From assembly GCA_013115145.1 (NCBI GenBank), contig JAAPAO010000174.1, forward strand, positions 1 through 57,859: 57,859 nt of DNA. The letters run 5' to 3'. The stretch comes from Perkinsus chesapeaki. Taxonomy: Eukaryota; Perkinsozoa; Perkinsida; Perkinsidae. The notes under the pieces were generated by a model that did not search any database, was not told where the DNA came from, and worked only from the letters and a program-made list of their open reading frames with translations. Position numbers and translations under genes: made by a program. Shown here piece after piece: positions 11,481 through 22,090 of the stretch. Every line of letters begins with the position of its first letter. Position 1 is the first letter of the stretch.

Positions 11481-12970
11481 CTATCGATCCACATCCAGCA
11501 TAGGAAGGCACCGTAAATTCCTGTGCCGTCGAAAGTCCAGAACTTGCAGCTTCCCGGAATCCCTGAGGAGAACCAGAATGTGCGATTGTCGAGCAAGAAC
11601 GATACCTGTAGAGTCCTCGTAGGTCGAGCAATGAGTTCGGCACTCCTCGGCAGTGTCATGGAAGGGCACCGTAATCACGGCATCGTCGTGTCCCCAACCT
11701 CGAGCGTTCACCCTTCTAGTAGCACAATCAGATCTTCCCCGATTCGCTATCGGAAGAACCATGGGAAACTGTCACCGATTACATCTGAGCAGAGATCGAC
11801 GGCGTTGTGGTACTCTGGAAGGCGCGAAGACATCTGTCCGACCGAAGACCATCAGATGCCGGCCATGGTGGCCGATTGGTCTGTAGTTGCCAGGGAGCTT
11901 GTACTGGTCATATCGGCATTGCAGAGCTTTCCATCTGCCTAAATCTTCATAGTGCAGCGACTCCGTATCTGAATGTCAGCCCAGGTTCCGGTAGGGTCGG
12001 AAGACTCTACTGAAGTTGTCCTCCAAGCTCTCCCCGGACCCAGCGCCGACGATTACTATCTTCGGACGTATCTGACGCATGCGGAGCGTCAATTGACTGT
12101 GATGTTATCCATCAGTCTTGCAGGTTGTGAGAATTCTCGAACAATAAGATGGTTGCGAGTCGCAACTGGGGACAGAAGTTGTCACAACCAGACCAGATAC
12201 TGTGCAGATCTAATGCTTTCATGAACCTTACTCCTCCGCCTGAAAATAGCTCCGTCAGGAGATCGCATCCAAACACGGCCAACGGATGCATTATCAAGAC
12301 ATCCGGGGACCGATGGACAATCTGCCTCCTCCAACCAGAGTCAAGATGTCGATAGAGCTGAAGCACTACCATGCTACTTCAGCACTTTGCAGGATTCTCA
12401 CGGTACTTGTCTCCTTGTAGGGAAGTCTTGCGTGGTTGATATTTTGGACCTTCGCTTTACTATATCGCCTCGTCGTCTATCCTCATCACGAAAAGTGTAC
12501 TCAAATGGGACAGCATCGGCTTTTAAACGATACTCATAATAGCCGTAGCCGAGCTCGTCTATGAGACATTGTGTAGGGTCATGTCGGAGGGTGTACCTGC
12601 CCTTTGGGGATATGCCCTGCTTACTGCAGGCGGTCTGAGCTACTGTAGCGATTCCTTGTGTTTCCCTCGAGGAGGGTCTTCGCAGCGAATTTCGTCGGCG
12701 CTGGGCCTGACGGTTATTAGCTTGTAACTCATCGGTGGCGCATTTGGCGTCGTCTCGATCCTGAAGTGCCCTTGAGCATTTTATTGCGGCGTTGTTTCCG
12801 CGTCTTACGTCTGGAGCAGGTCTATGATAGATGGTATATGACCACCCAGAGTGGAGGCTGGAATTATCGATGCTACGGGCCACAGGGTGAACCGCATTGA
12901 TTGACAATTCTGCAGCCGATAGACCTCCCGGTGTGCACTTGACTGAACAGCAAACACCCACAGCCATCAC
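11481..12970 (-). CDS. Hypothetical multi-exon protein
   Basis: Not recognised. The first exon (12398-12970) is rich in Arg and Ser. A second stretch (about 12112-12360) follows a plausible donor (GTACCG). A third shares one minus frame from about 12060 to 11481 with only two breaks, containing KIVIVGAGSGESLEDNF and DDAVITVPFHDTAEECRTH. That continuity is why I prefer this strand; the plus strand has shorter open frames. It ends LPMLDVDR at 11481, though a further exon to 11396 is possible. It is convergent with the PKA-R gene. Confidence 0.35.
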
Positions 12971-13026
12971 GAAACGGATTCATCAGCTGATGCCAGATAA
13001 TTTTACGAGAAGTATTATCATGCATA

Positions 13027-14508
13027 TCAAATCAAAACTTTATAGGCAATCTCCTCGGCATCTCCAAAGCTGCTGCCTCTCAGACCAAGCCAACTGCCGA
13101 GGATCTCTTCGATACGATCTCTAGCAGCAACCATATCCTCTGTGTCGTTGGCCGAGGGGGCTGCCATCTCTGAGTGATGAGCTCCACTAGGGATTGTCAA
13201 AGAGAGGATGCTGTCAGAAAGATTCCTGGTAACAGCTCCGGCGGTCCATCCGTCCATTCCGCCGTTCACAAAGAGCACGCGAGACGTAGTTTGGGCCAGC
13301 GAAGCCTCGTCGAAGCCCCACAGATCATTCAGGCGATGCTCACGTGAAGTATCTGAAAAGTTCCGGAATACCTCGTCACCGAAGGACTCTTTGCAATGAG
13401 CGTTGAGCCAGCCGTCGACCGCGAACTTCCGAGGCGGGAACATGTCAGAGGACGGGCCGTAGGTAGAGATGTGCTCGACAAGCTCAGTACAGGTCTGCCA
13501 ATCCCAAGACCGTCCAGCTTGCCCGACGCCGCAGCCAGTCCAATCGCCACACGAGGCCGAGTGGACGCCCTGCTTATTAGCGGACGGCAAATAACGAGTG
13601 ACGTCAAGGCAGTCGGGTCCCTTAGCAAGAGCTTTAAAAATTCCTGCGATGCCAGACTGTACCACAGTGTAACAGAGCTGGTACGTAGCTGAGGTGTTAG
13701 TCGGTGGATAGCTTGCCATATTAGCGCTAGAGAACATTATCCTCACCCATTGCACGAGTTCCTCGTAGAGGCCACTCTCCGGCCCCAAGGCCTCTGGATT
13801 GCATATCCTGAGCTCCTCGCGGGCTTGGTCAAACGTCATTCGCCCACCGTAGCGATGCTGGAAGTCCTCAAAGGCACGGCTTGTCTCCCGGGAGCAGCCC
13901 GGGAAAATCTTGTCAGCTGCATCGGTGATGATCTTATAGTAATGGCCGTCGAACTCGGCTTCCTGCGAATAGAAGCGTCCAGGGGAGCTCGACGCGTAGG
14001 CAGCATGGACAAGCTTAGGATACCTCAAACGGAAAGCCAGAGCCAGGAAGCCACTGTAGCTGCCACCGACCGCAACAACCCTGCATTGCTCAGCCCCTCG
14101 AACCTCCCTCAGAGCAGTCTGAAGCACCACGACGTGGTCCATTAGACTTTGCTCTATTGACAAGTACGGTAAGGACTCCTCGTACGGCGAAGGCACTGAG
14201 GTGCCATAGAAGCGATGCTCGCTCTCGATGACTATGCCGTTGTGTTTGGCCGACAGCCTTTGTGATACGAAGGGATAGATAATGCCTGTCTCAGGCAGAG
14301 GGCTCTCCCCTCCCATTATAAAGTACACAACACAGCCTGCCCCATGTGGGTCGTAGTGCTCCGTACTGAGCCAGTAGCGAGTAGGGAAAGTGCTCTGATT
14401 TGCCACTAGGGAGAAGTGATCGAGCGGCACGTCTATTGAGGACAGCTTCTGCTCCGAGGCTGCGGCCAGGGCCACACCAGCTGCCAATATGAGGAATGAA
14501 AAATGCAT
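13027..14508 (-). CDS. Serine carboxypeptidase, peptidase family S28 (Pro-X carboxypeptidase-like), secreted
   Basis: A 493-residue intronless protein that would cleave peptides after or near proline in the secretory or lysosomal route. I chose the internal ATG at 14508 rather than the open upstream extension because it starts a clear signal peptide (MHFSFLILAAGVALAAA). The catalytic Ser150 lies in VAVGGSYSGFLA, Asp419 in FVNGGMDGWTAG and His444/His445 in IPSGAHHSEMAA, the S28 triad order. ESEHRFYG (95-102), following the oxyanion-region motif MGGE, is also typical. Many Cys and NxS/T sites suit an extracellular enzyme. Length fits the family. Confidence 0.95.
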   Translation of the reverse strand: MHFSFLILAAGVALAAASEQKLSSIDVPLDHFSLVANQSTFPTRYWLSTEHYDPHGAGCVVYFIMGGESPLPETGIIYPFVSQRLSAKHNGIVIESEHRFYGTSVPSPYEESLPYLSIEQSLMDHVVVLQTALREVRGAEQCRVVAVGGSYSGFLALAFRLRYPKLVHAAYASSSPGRFYSQEAEFDGHYYKIITDAADKIFPGCSRETSRAFEDFQHRYGGRMTFDQAREELRICNPEALGPESGLYEELVQWVRIMFSSANMASYPPTNTSATYQLCYTVVQSGIAGIFKALAKGPDCLDVTRYLPSANKQGVHSASCGDWTGCGVGQAGRSWDWQTCTELVEHISTYGPSSDMFPPRKFAVDGWLNAHCKESFGDEVFRNFSDTSREHRLNDLWGFDEASLAQTTSRVLFVNGGMDGWTAGAVTRNLSDSILSLTIPSGAHHSEMAAPSANDTEDMVAARDRIEEILGSWLGLRGSSFGDAEEIAYKVLI

Positions 14509-14603
14509 TATGAGCAGAAAAACTGCTTCCCTCCGACGTTCAAAGCCCTGTGGCCACGCAACTCTTTCGAGCCAGTAACACCATCTGTTATAGCATGCCA
14601 ACA

Positions 14604-15306
14604 CTACCGCTCTCTCTCCCTTCCTCTGCTGCCTGGAGCCCCTCGTCCGCTTCCTAAAATATATATGGGAGACAACGCACACAAAGGAACTGGGCCCACA
14701 TATGCTGAGCGAGGGAGCAGCTGGTCCCGTCGCAGCAGGGCGATGCTCCGGAATTGCCTGGGAGCAGCTGGGGTGGTTGCTTCTGAGCTACCATCAATGG
14801 AGTCCTCTACAGCCTGAGTCAGGCATCCCAAACCCCATTACCTCTCCCGGCCGGCTCACCCGTAGACCCATAAGAGCCACCTGAGAAGCCTTATCGACCG
14901 TTGTTTGCTCCTCGGCCAGCAAACGCAGTAGACGCCGGTTCGACGACGCTCCACTTGAACTGGGAGGCCCTGACTGTCGAGAATTCACCGCAGATTCTGA
15001 GGAAGGTTGCTTGAATAACAAGCTCGGGTCGAAGTCCCTGCTGGTACCAAAGCGTCCAATCTAACACGGCCGAATCTCGGAAGTAAACCAGCCCAACTTT
15101 ATTACTTGCAACTTTTCAGCCAATGCAGGATCATTAAGCAAAGTGAGCGAACGATACTTGTCATCCAGATCTGAGATGCGGTCACTTCTCGCGGAGCTAG
15201 GCCCGCTTAGGGAATGATCAACAGCCTCCAAGGCCAGAGGAGCGAAGCAAACTGCTGACCTATGCGGAGGACCGATAAACGCTGATAGCAACCAGGAAGG
15301 AGGCAT
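14604..15306 (-). CDS. Hypothetical protein, three exons
   Basis: Not recognised. Exon 1 (from 15306) contains SDRISDLDDKYRSLTLLND and exon 2 contains SSNRRLLRLLAEEQTTVDK. Joining exon 2 to exon 3 through a GTAATG...CTCAG intron restores one frame (RPGEAVEDSIDG) that ends at 14604. The RRLLRLLAEEQTTVDKA helix recalls SNARE-type amphipathic helices, but a C-terminal membrane anchor is not clear, so no function is assigned. Exons upstream to about 15640 are possible. Confidence 0.4.
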
Positions 15307-15649
15307 TACTCAATGGACTCCAACGGACTTAGGGACGCATCATTATTCTGAATCTCGCAAGGATGCGGGGAAGCGTACGGCACGCGAGCTGTACAAGAGA
15401 ACGTCAGCATTGATGAGGCGTACGATGATACTTGAGTAGTGCGTATGGTTCTCAGGGAGCTCCTTAGCTTCACCTATGCACACACAAGTCCCTCAGAGTC
15501 CGAGAAGCACCTTACTGGACGACCCTCGATTTACCATTTCATTCACCATTGCGGACGATACAGGCAAGCCGGGCAGAGGGGGAAAGCGAGGCGGGTGAAT
15601 CGAGCTGCACATCGAGTTCACGCAACGGTCAAGTAACCGTAAACCTACC

Positions 15650-16797
15650 TTCCTTCACTTCCAGAACGTTCCCACGGTTTTGATACAGGAATTGGCTCCC
15701 ACGATGGCTCAGCACTGTCCATGCTAGAGCGACATGTGATCACACATTCGTAGAAACTAAGAGATTAATACCCCGTCGAAGTCCCCTGAAATTTGACTTG
15801 TTCCTTCTAAATGGGACTCTGAAAGGCATCAATAACGTTCATAAATGACTAGTATAGAACGATTGGAATTGCTTTTTCTTCCTAGCACGATTCCCAATAA
15901 CAAAAAGTCTATCCTGAGATGGCTGATAGTGCTTGGTAGCTTCTGAAAATGGCTCCGACTTTTCCCAGATTTAGGTGGTTACGAGAAAAACGGTTCAAAG
16001 AAAGCATCACAGCAACCAGCAAGTTGCTGAGCAACTGCTGTGGGCATCTCGTTGTGGAGGAGGAACCGATATTCAACAGCGGACTTCCGGAACCAAGGCG
16101 ACCTCCAAAATATCTTGAGTGCTTTCTCCCTCTATATATTACGTGATGGGGTATTGCAACGTAAGTGAGCCGCTAGCAACGTAAAACTCTCAAGGAATCC
16201 GTCCTCCATCTCAACCGATATAAGGAAACTCCCGTTTATTTCCACTTACAGTAGTGGCAACGGAAAGGCTGTTCGGGGCACGGTTTCGCAGGGACATGCA
16301 TTATCGGGCCCCGACTGAAAACAGGTTGGACCACTTTGCGGATTGGTCCAAAAGTGGATTTCCTAGGAGAACGTAATTTTTGTAAGGCGCGTTTCGCTTG
16401 CGCCTCATTTTTTTAAGGCGCTCTTGCACAATCTAAGCACGTTCTAAGGAGAGTTCGTCTAAATCTAGGGTTGTTCCAAGGTGTCTGAAGTGTTACATTA
16501 CGTCATTTTCAAATCGTCATAATTAGGTTTGAACATTCTATGCAAACCAACTTCAACATGGTTGTCAAATACATTAAGCGAATTGACAACAAACACATTT
16601 TCTAAAAATGACAATTACTGTCCATAGTGTATCGTAATACGACGATTGAAAGCTTCTGACAGCATGTCGTTTTAATAAGCAAAGTTCGCATTCGACAGTT
16701 TGTCAAGGTTGTCGAAAACGGAACGTCCTATTCTGCCACAGATAGATAATGAGGAGGCACTTTGGCCTTTGTCTCTTGTTCTTGTTGTTATCTTCAG
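15650..16797. other. AT-rich gap, no gene seen
   Basis: No convincing coding frame on either strand. A hairpin followed by a T run lies at 16385-16414. Confidence 0.55.
16385..16414. repeat. Hairpin (AGGCGC / GCGCCT) followed by T run
   Basis: A 6-bp GC stem at 16385-16390 and 16400-16405 with a 9-nt loop is followed within three bases by seven T. A further AAGGCGC copy follows the T run. No RNA gene is recognisable upstream of it. Confidence 0.5.
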
Positions 16798-17667
16798 TTA
16801 TATTACTGACATAAGTGCCAGTGTATGCAATGCAGTATAGACATCCCTAACAATACCACCAATCCGGATGACATAACATTGATGCTCATCGGAGAAGGTA
16901 TCGATCTCCACTCTGTAGTTCTTTGATAACCAATCAAGTGTCGCAGGCGGTACTAGACTTTTGCACCCACAGACAATGTTACAGAAATGAGCATCGACCA
17001 AGGTATCCATATCGTCGGCTAAAGTTTGCACATTGGCATCATAAGCCAGACGAACGGTATCAGATATATGTGATCGATCAAATTGGATAGCAACGGCTAT
17101 TGCTGCACAAGCAATAGATAAGAGTATTTTGTCATTATTATAGTCCTCCAAAGATACTTCCATAATACTCTCATTTCCATGTTGTAATGTTGGTTCAGCT
17201 ACACGTAATGATGGATCAATATTACGAGCAGCAGCCAAGGCTTCAGGGCTGGCCAAGGATATATAAATAGAGTTAGAGGAATCATCCTCCAATATGAAGT
17301 TGGCCACAATTTTAGTGATGACCTTCTCCAAAGCCTCGAGAGTAGGTGCGGCTACAACTAGAACTCTTAAACATGAGTTAGCAAAGTAGCTACCATACGG
17401 AGATAGCTTGATGGCTGCTAAAGTCTCCTTCTCAAGATTTATGAGGGTTGAACCGCCATGCCCCATAATAACACCAGCTGTAGCTTCTGGAATAAGCATC
17501 TTAAACCAATACGGCCCAGCTCGAAATCTTTCGTCTCTAACCTTCGCGGCAAGCTTAGCCCTCGCCTTGCGTTTCCTCGTTGAGCGAGAAGGTACGCTTT
17601 TGATACCTTGCTGCCCAAGAATCACCAAATCCTGCATACCCACATCGATCAAAATGGAGCGGGCCAT
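16798..17667 (-). CDS. KH-domain RNA-binding protein (NOVA/PCBP-like KH)
   Basis: Probably binds single-stranded RNA. A basic patch (residues about 49-66, RKRKARAKLAAK) precedes one clear KH domain at residues 72-142 numbered from the longest open frame (Met at 17721): FKMLIPEATAGVIMGHGG with the GXXG loop as GHGG at 87-90, then INLEKETLAAIKLSP. The C-terminal 160 residues include a second helix/sheet region that could be a diverged KH without a GXXG loop. I prefer the Met at 17667 (MARSIL) because the 18 codons before it sit in a GCATGCGTGCAG direct repeat that looks non-coding. No intron is needed. Confidence 0.82.
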   Translation of the reverse strand: MARSILIDVGMQDLVILGQQGIKSVPSRSTRKRKARAKLAAKVRDERFRAGPYWFKMLIPEATAGVIMGHGGSTLINLEKETLAAIKLSPYGSYFANSCLRVLVVAAPTLEALEKVITKIVANFILEDDSSNSIYISLASPEALAAARNIDPSLRVAEPTLQHGNESIMEVSLEDYNNDKILLSIACAAIAVAIQFDRSHISDTVRLAYDANVQTLADDMDTLVDAHFCNIVCGCKSLVPPATLDWLSKNYRVEIDTFSDEHQCYVIRIGGIVRDVYTALHTLALMSVI

Positions 17668-17729
17668 TTGGGGATGGATGGCCGATGAGAGAGTGCATGC
17701 GTGCAGGTGACATGAGCGCATGCGTGCAG

Positions 17730-18772
17730 ACGGCTACGTCACGGCCGGTGGAGAGTCTCCGAGACTGCCACTGTGTCAGTATCTTTGAAGAAACTGAAGA
17801 ACAGCAGAGTCAGCCTCTGAATTGTAAAACGAAGGCATCTCCTTAACCAATAGCAGTGTTCTCCGATGCGCCGCTTTCTTGTGCAATAATTGATTTCCTC
17901 ATTGGTTTTCCTGTAAAGATACCATAATGAGGTTACCGGTCCAGCCATCTAAACGACAGAACGGAAAACCTCTTGGGAAATGGCTCGATGACAGCAGCAG
18001 CGACACTTTCTACCGTCTGCTGCTAATGCTGCGCTGTATGATGTGCTTCCGCGATCAGCAGTGCTTATTGAACGCCCTCCCTGCCGATCCGCGATGGCCT
18101 AGAGTGCGAAACCGGAGGGTAGAATGCACCCCTCTCTGTCAAGGCACAACGTAAGTTCGGGTTAGCTAACCAAGTTAACGAACTACCAATTACGTTTCGT
18201 CAACAAAGATGAGATAGTGTTCGCGCTCTCGCTGTGAGTCGCCATGGTACGTCCAGTCTCCACTTTAATGTGGTCACGGGAAGGAGACTGCATCAGATAA
18301 TGAATCTTCCAGCTCACAGCCGAATGATTTACATTGTTCACTGGGTCTGTAAGTTGTGACCTTCATAACTAGTGTGTTAACCGTGATCCACTACGGTCGA
18401 GTAGTGTACAATGCTCACTTCTTCCTTTTCTTCTTCACCGAGAACCGCTTGGAAGTGGCCAAGTAAACCACAACTGTGTTGACGGGATGCTGAGATGACC
18501 TCAGCAACACCGACGGGTGCGTGCCTTGGCAAATGTTACCAAAGGCAAACTGCCGGATTGGAGCTCGCTCGTTCACGAGTTCGGGAATTCGAACCGAGCC
18601 ACTCGAAGGGTTTCTACAAGTTTGTCATCATCGATCGTTACATGGCAATACCGGCGTTATACGAATTATCTTTTCAATGTTCCGGTTGGTTTCGGTATCG
18701 CTAAGATACTTGGCAGCTATCAACTCAACTGACGTTTGGTCGGAAACGTCCACTATTGAACACATGAGATCA
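17730..18772. other. Gap between KH gene and COA6, nothing convincing
   Basis: Three overlapping plus-strand frames are open at 18495-18886, but none resembles a known protein, and part of them overlies the COA6 last exon on the other strand. No gene is called. Confidence 0.5.
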
Positions 18773-19132
18773 TCATCGAACTTGTCTCTGAAGGGTGAAG
18801 TGTTTAATCCTGAAACACGGAAAAATGTTTATTTCTTAGCCATAGCAACATCACAATGTACCAAGTTGGCAAACAATCCGAATTAAACGCCTGCTTGGTC
18901 TTTTCGCACTTGCTCTCGTCCTGAGGATCCCCGTGATTTGCCATCCCGTGGATAAGCTAGCTGTTTCCCTTACTTCGTTATTGTCAGTCAGACATTGGAA
19001 AAACTCATCGCGGGCCTTCCAGCACTTCTTCCTTTTTGCCACTCCCTTGACGGTTGCCTCAGGTGCCTCAGCAGCGCTGTCAGCCGCTGCTCGACTATCC
19101 ATACCAAGATTGAACAGCAACCTAGCCTCCAA
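18773..19132 (-). CDS. COA6: Cytochrome c oxidase assembly factor 6 (COA6)-like, three exons
   Basis: Mitochondrial intermembrane-space factor that helps deliver copper to the COX2 site of complex IV. Exons are 18974-19132, 18862-18920 and 18773-18809, with clean GT-AG borders. The spliced product has KKCWKARDEFFQCL (CX9C) and SKCEKTKQAFNSDCLPTW (CX10C), followed by IKHF. The unequal CX9C/CX10C spacing and the CW-ARDE-F-CL motif are the COA6 hallmark and separate it from COX6B. Length (about 84 residues) fits. The N-terminal 30 residues are Ala-rich and poorly conserved, and the second Met (MDSRAAAD) is an alternative start. The Serinc stop codon lies 67 bases upstream on the same strand. Confidence 0.9.
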
Positions 19133-19199
19133 TGCAACTCAACAAAAGTTGGCCAAAAGCCAATTAACGAGATGCTACGTAGTTGTCGAATGCATTCGA

Positions 19200-20393
19200 T
19201 CAGAATTCCCTGTCTGTCAATACCAACGGGGCCACCAAAGTCCAGCCATACAACACCGTAACAGTAGCGGCCGCTGCCGGGCAGAACCACGGCGGCAGCA
19301 CTCCTGTTATAGCAGGCGCCAAATAGAGACCAATTAACGTGCCGCAAAGGTGGAGGACCATCAGAGACTTCGACGTTTCGTTATCAGTTGGTTCCTGCTG
19401 TCGACGGCTGCTCGACCCTTCAGACTGATTGCCGTTCGTCAAGGATTCGCTGAGACGTCTGGCATCCTGACCGGCCATCGAGGAGTCGCCCTTTGCCTTG
19501 GTCATGGCATATATGGTCGTGAAGGCGTAGAGTATCCAACCCACTGCACCTTGGAGCCCAGCGCCGGGAGCTGACAACCAGGCCGAATAGGAGAATATAA
19601 CAGAGGAGGGTAGGAGGGCACCGTGAGGGATGTATTCAGTAAGGGAGCCCGCCAGACAGGCCACCTGTACGACAAGAACCACAGCACACCAATGGGCACG
19701 GGAGATGCCTAAGAAGAAGTTATAGCAGCCAAGAGCTAGGAGCACCACGGCGGAGAAAACGATGGCTATGAACCAAGCCCGGCTGGTGGCTTCGCTGTTG
19801 CTGTAGTCCTCGGCGTTGGCGACCCATGCCTCGTTCCAGGAGTAGGCAAGATCAATGAGCATCACTTGCTGCATTAATACGTAGATGAAGGACAATGGTA
19901 CAAGGGTGACAAATAGGAAATGGAAGATGTCGTTGGGAGTGAAGCATAGCGCAAAAGCAACAACCGGTATCATCACGAACTTGAGAACAAAATACCGGTT
20001 GTTCGCCTTCCGGGCCAGGCCGTCCCCACAAGTGCAAAGCAGGAAGATTGCCAAGTGCATTAGGGCGTACGTGAATGTGATCCTCTGCACTAGGTTCGAA
20101 TAAAAACACTCCTCAACAAGTTGGTCATCTTCCTCCGAGGTGCACTTACCTATTCCTGGCAAGTAGCCAAACCACCACTGGAGGCTCTTGTTACCACCAA
20201 ATAGTGCCCCCATTGCCAATGAAAGAACAATCGTGTAAAGGTTAAGTATAAGGTAACCGATCCTCGAGGCATCCTGCCGTAGGGTGCCCAACCCCAAGGC
20301 CTTGGCACAGCATGTCCCCGTCAGTGAACCCAAACAGGACGTGAAGAAGGAACCGACCATCGAGAAGATAGCTCCCATATCCAATTGCCACAA
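19200..20393 (-). CDS. Serinc/TMS1 family membrane protein
   Basis: A 397-residue intronless polytopic membrane protein of the Serinc (TDE1/TMS) family, named for serine incorporation into lipids; the molecular role is still debated, with lipid scrambling as one proposal. Seen here: about ten hydrophobic segments, a Cys-rich N terminus (SCLGSLTGTCC at 19-29), the family signature LIDLAYSWNEAWV at 179-191, and a hydrophilic cytosolic loop before the last two membrane segments. The start gives MWQLDMGAIFSMVGSFF, close to the usual family start. Confidence 0.93.
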   Translation of the reverse strand: MWQLDMGAIFSMVGSFFTSCLGSLTGTCCAKALGLGTLRQDASRIGYLILNLYTIVLSLAMGALFGGNKSLQWWFGYLPGIGKCTSEEDDQLVEECFYSNLVQRITFTYALMHLAIFLLCTCGDGLARKANNRYFVLKFVMIPVVAFALCFTPNDIFHFLFVTLVPLSFIYVLMQQVMLIDLAYSWNEAWVANAEDYSNSEATSRAWFIAIVFSAVVLLALGCYNFFLGISRAHWCAVVLVVQVACLAGSLTEYIPHGALLPSSVIFSYSAWLSAPGAGLQGAVGWILYAFTTIYAMTKAKGDSSMAGQDARRLSESLTNGNQSEGSSSRRQQEPTDNETSKSLMVLHLCGTLIGLYLAPAITGVLPPWFCPAAAATVTVLYGWTLVAPLVLTDREF

Positions 20394-20618
20394 GTGCTGT
20401 GAATACCCTTCATAACATCAACTAACTCAACACCACCCACGGCAGGCTGCCTACAAGGCTTACAGCTACGTTCCTACTTAACAGTAACAGGAGCAATTGT
20501 ACTGTCTGAGATGACGCTTAGATGGCGGCAGCTTGTCTTAGACGTTATAAACCTATTTTACATGTAATATGAGACAGAGTGGGCGGTCAGAGGGATATAA
20601 GACCGTGACGGCCAATTT

Positions 20619-21513
20619 TTAAGCAGAGCCGAAGTGGGCGTAAAAGTCCATGGCGATAACAGCGGCACTACAGACACCAGTGAGAGCCGTTGTTCTCATA
20701 GGATCGTTACCAAGCATACGATGGGCCTCGGGCGCTATGTCCACCACTACAGCGTACCCCATACATCCCGCAGCAGCCGCTAGGCCTGTAGCTACTAAAG
20801 TAGGGGAGACAGATAGGACACGTGTTGACAGCAAGAAGGCTGGCAGAGCCGACACGGGCTGGGGAAGGTTCGCTATGAAGGCGAATAGGGCACCTTCCAG
20901 AGGAGTCATTCCTTTGGCGACGAATGCCAAACAAAGTGCCGCGCCTTCGGGGATGTTGTGTAGAGCTATAGAGCTGAATACAAGCCCGCCAAGATGGGAC
21001 TTATCAGAGGCAGAAGAGAGCCCTAGACATAGTCCTTCTCCTAGGGAGTGCACCATCATCCCGAGTAGTACTACCGCGGCCCGACTAGCTCTGGCTCCCT
21101 TTAGCGTACCAAGCTGCTGCAAGGGATTGGCAGTGAAAAACTTATCCACAGCCAGCATGAGGCTGACACCGCAGCAGAGGCCGATGCCTATAGCGATGAG
21201 GCTGGTGGTTGTATGGAAGGCCTCACACATGAGGACGAAGCTGCAGCCGGACATCATTCCGGCGGCTATTGCCACACAGACCTGAAAGGATGAGTGCCTA
21301 ACAAAGCTTTCCCTTGTGTTGTACTACCCCAGACAACTTGTCGCTGAGAGCTCCTATAAGGCCAACGGAGCAGGAACCGATAAGAGTGGTACCGGCAGTG
21401 AGGAAGCAGTAGAGCAAGAAGTCAAAGGAGGAGAGGGGATGGTCTGTGCTTGGCGGAGAGATCATTAGCAAAAAAAGTAAAATGGCTGTTGCAAGGGAGG
21501 AAATAGGAAACAC
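20619..21513 (-). CDS. ZIP (SLC39) family metal transporter, two exons
   Basis: Likely moves Zn2+ (or Fe2+/Mn2+) into the cytosol. Exon 1 is 21328-21513 and exon 2 is 20619-21281; removing the 46-nt intron 21282-21327 gives a 282-residue protein in frame (DKLSG|VCVAIAAG). Eight membrane segments can be drawn. The metal path motifs are HSLGEG at 140-145 (TM4) and HNIPEG at 170-175 (TM5), the ZIP signature. No long His-rich loop is present between TM3 and TM4, which resembles bacterial ZupT and plant ZIP forms. The first exon starts with a hydrophobic segment that may be TM1 or a signal anchor. Confidence 0.93.
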
Positions 21514-22090
21514 TTCAATCCACGTAATGTATGTACGATCGGATCCAAGGAAGTGGGGTCGCTGTATGGGGCGAGCGCTGAATTCAAAGCAAATTCATCT
21601 ACTGCGCAAAAGGGAAAACGGTAAGAAGAGGCTAACCCGGGAATTGAACCAGAGGCTTCAGGCTGTTAGATGAGAGCTCTCCTTTTTGGACTAGTGAAAC
21701 CTGTTTTTAACGATCAAGTTGGAAAGCACTTAGCTGTGCATGTTGGTTCGAGGGTAGGTCGACTATGGTGTCAGATATGTTGAACAGGTTGCCAGGCGTT
21801 ATACTGTCTCCCAGCCACGGGGACGTACGATGCAATATCAAACCCAAGATGCACACCTTCTCTATCAACTACTTATATTGCCGAGTCTCTATTAGAGTTC
21901 GAGGAGAGCGTGGCTCACGCATCAACGGTGGGTTTGCCTCAGGGGCTGATATGTCTGCTATGTTTCTCGGGAGCTCGGTATAATGCGGAACCCATCATGG
22001 CCATGTGTGAACAGTTGTTGCGAATGATGTCTCGTCATACAGATTCTGTCTCGTTACTTTCCCGAGTCTTTGACTTAGAAGATCTCCGTT
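21514..22090. other. Intergenic between divergent ZIP and protease genes
   Basis: No gene is called. A minus-strand element at 21630-21700 looks like the 3' half of a tRNA (see rejected list). Promoters of the two divergent genes probably lie here. Confidence 0.5.

Noticed and set aside
14509-14682. 58-residue N-terminal extension of the S28 peptidase
   Set aside because: Basic, unlike the family, and placed before a clear signal peptide; the internal ATG at 14508 is preferred.
18570-18605. GGTTCGAATTCC (tRNA B-box-like) on the minus strand
   Set aside because: No A box, anticodon arm or acceptor pairing could be found upstream; it is probably a chance palindrome around GAATTC.
18495-18886. 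Three overlapping plus-strand open frames
   Set aside because: All three frames are open over the same stretch, none resembles a protein, and the COA6 exons on the other strand explain the right part.
20650-21285. Plus-strand 211-residue open frame
   Set aside because: It is antisense to the ZIP transporter exon, which carries the clear HSLGEG and HNIPEG motifs.
21630-21710. tRNA-like 3' half on the minus strand (GGTTCAATTCC box and acceptor-like GTTAGCC)
   Set aside because: No matching 5' acceptor (GGCTAAC) and no anticodon stem could be drawn; it is at best a tRNA fragment or pseudogene, so no RNA gene was called.
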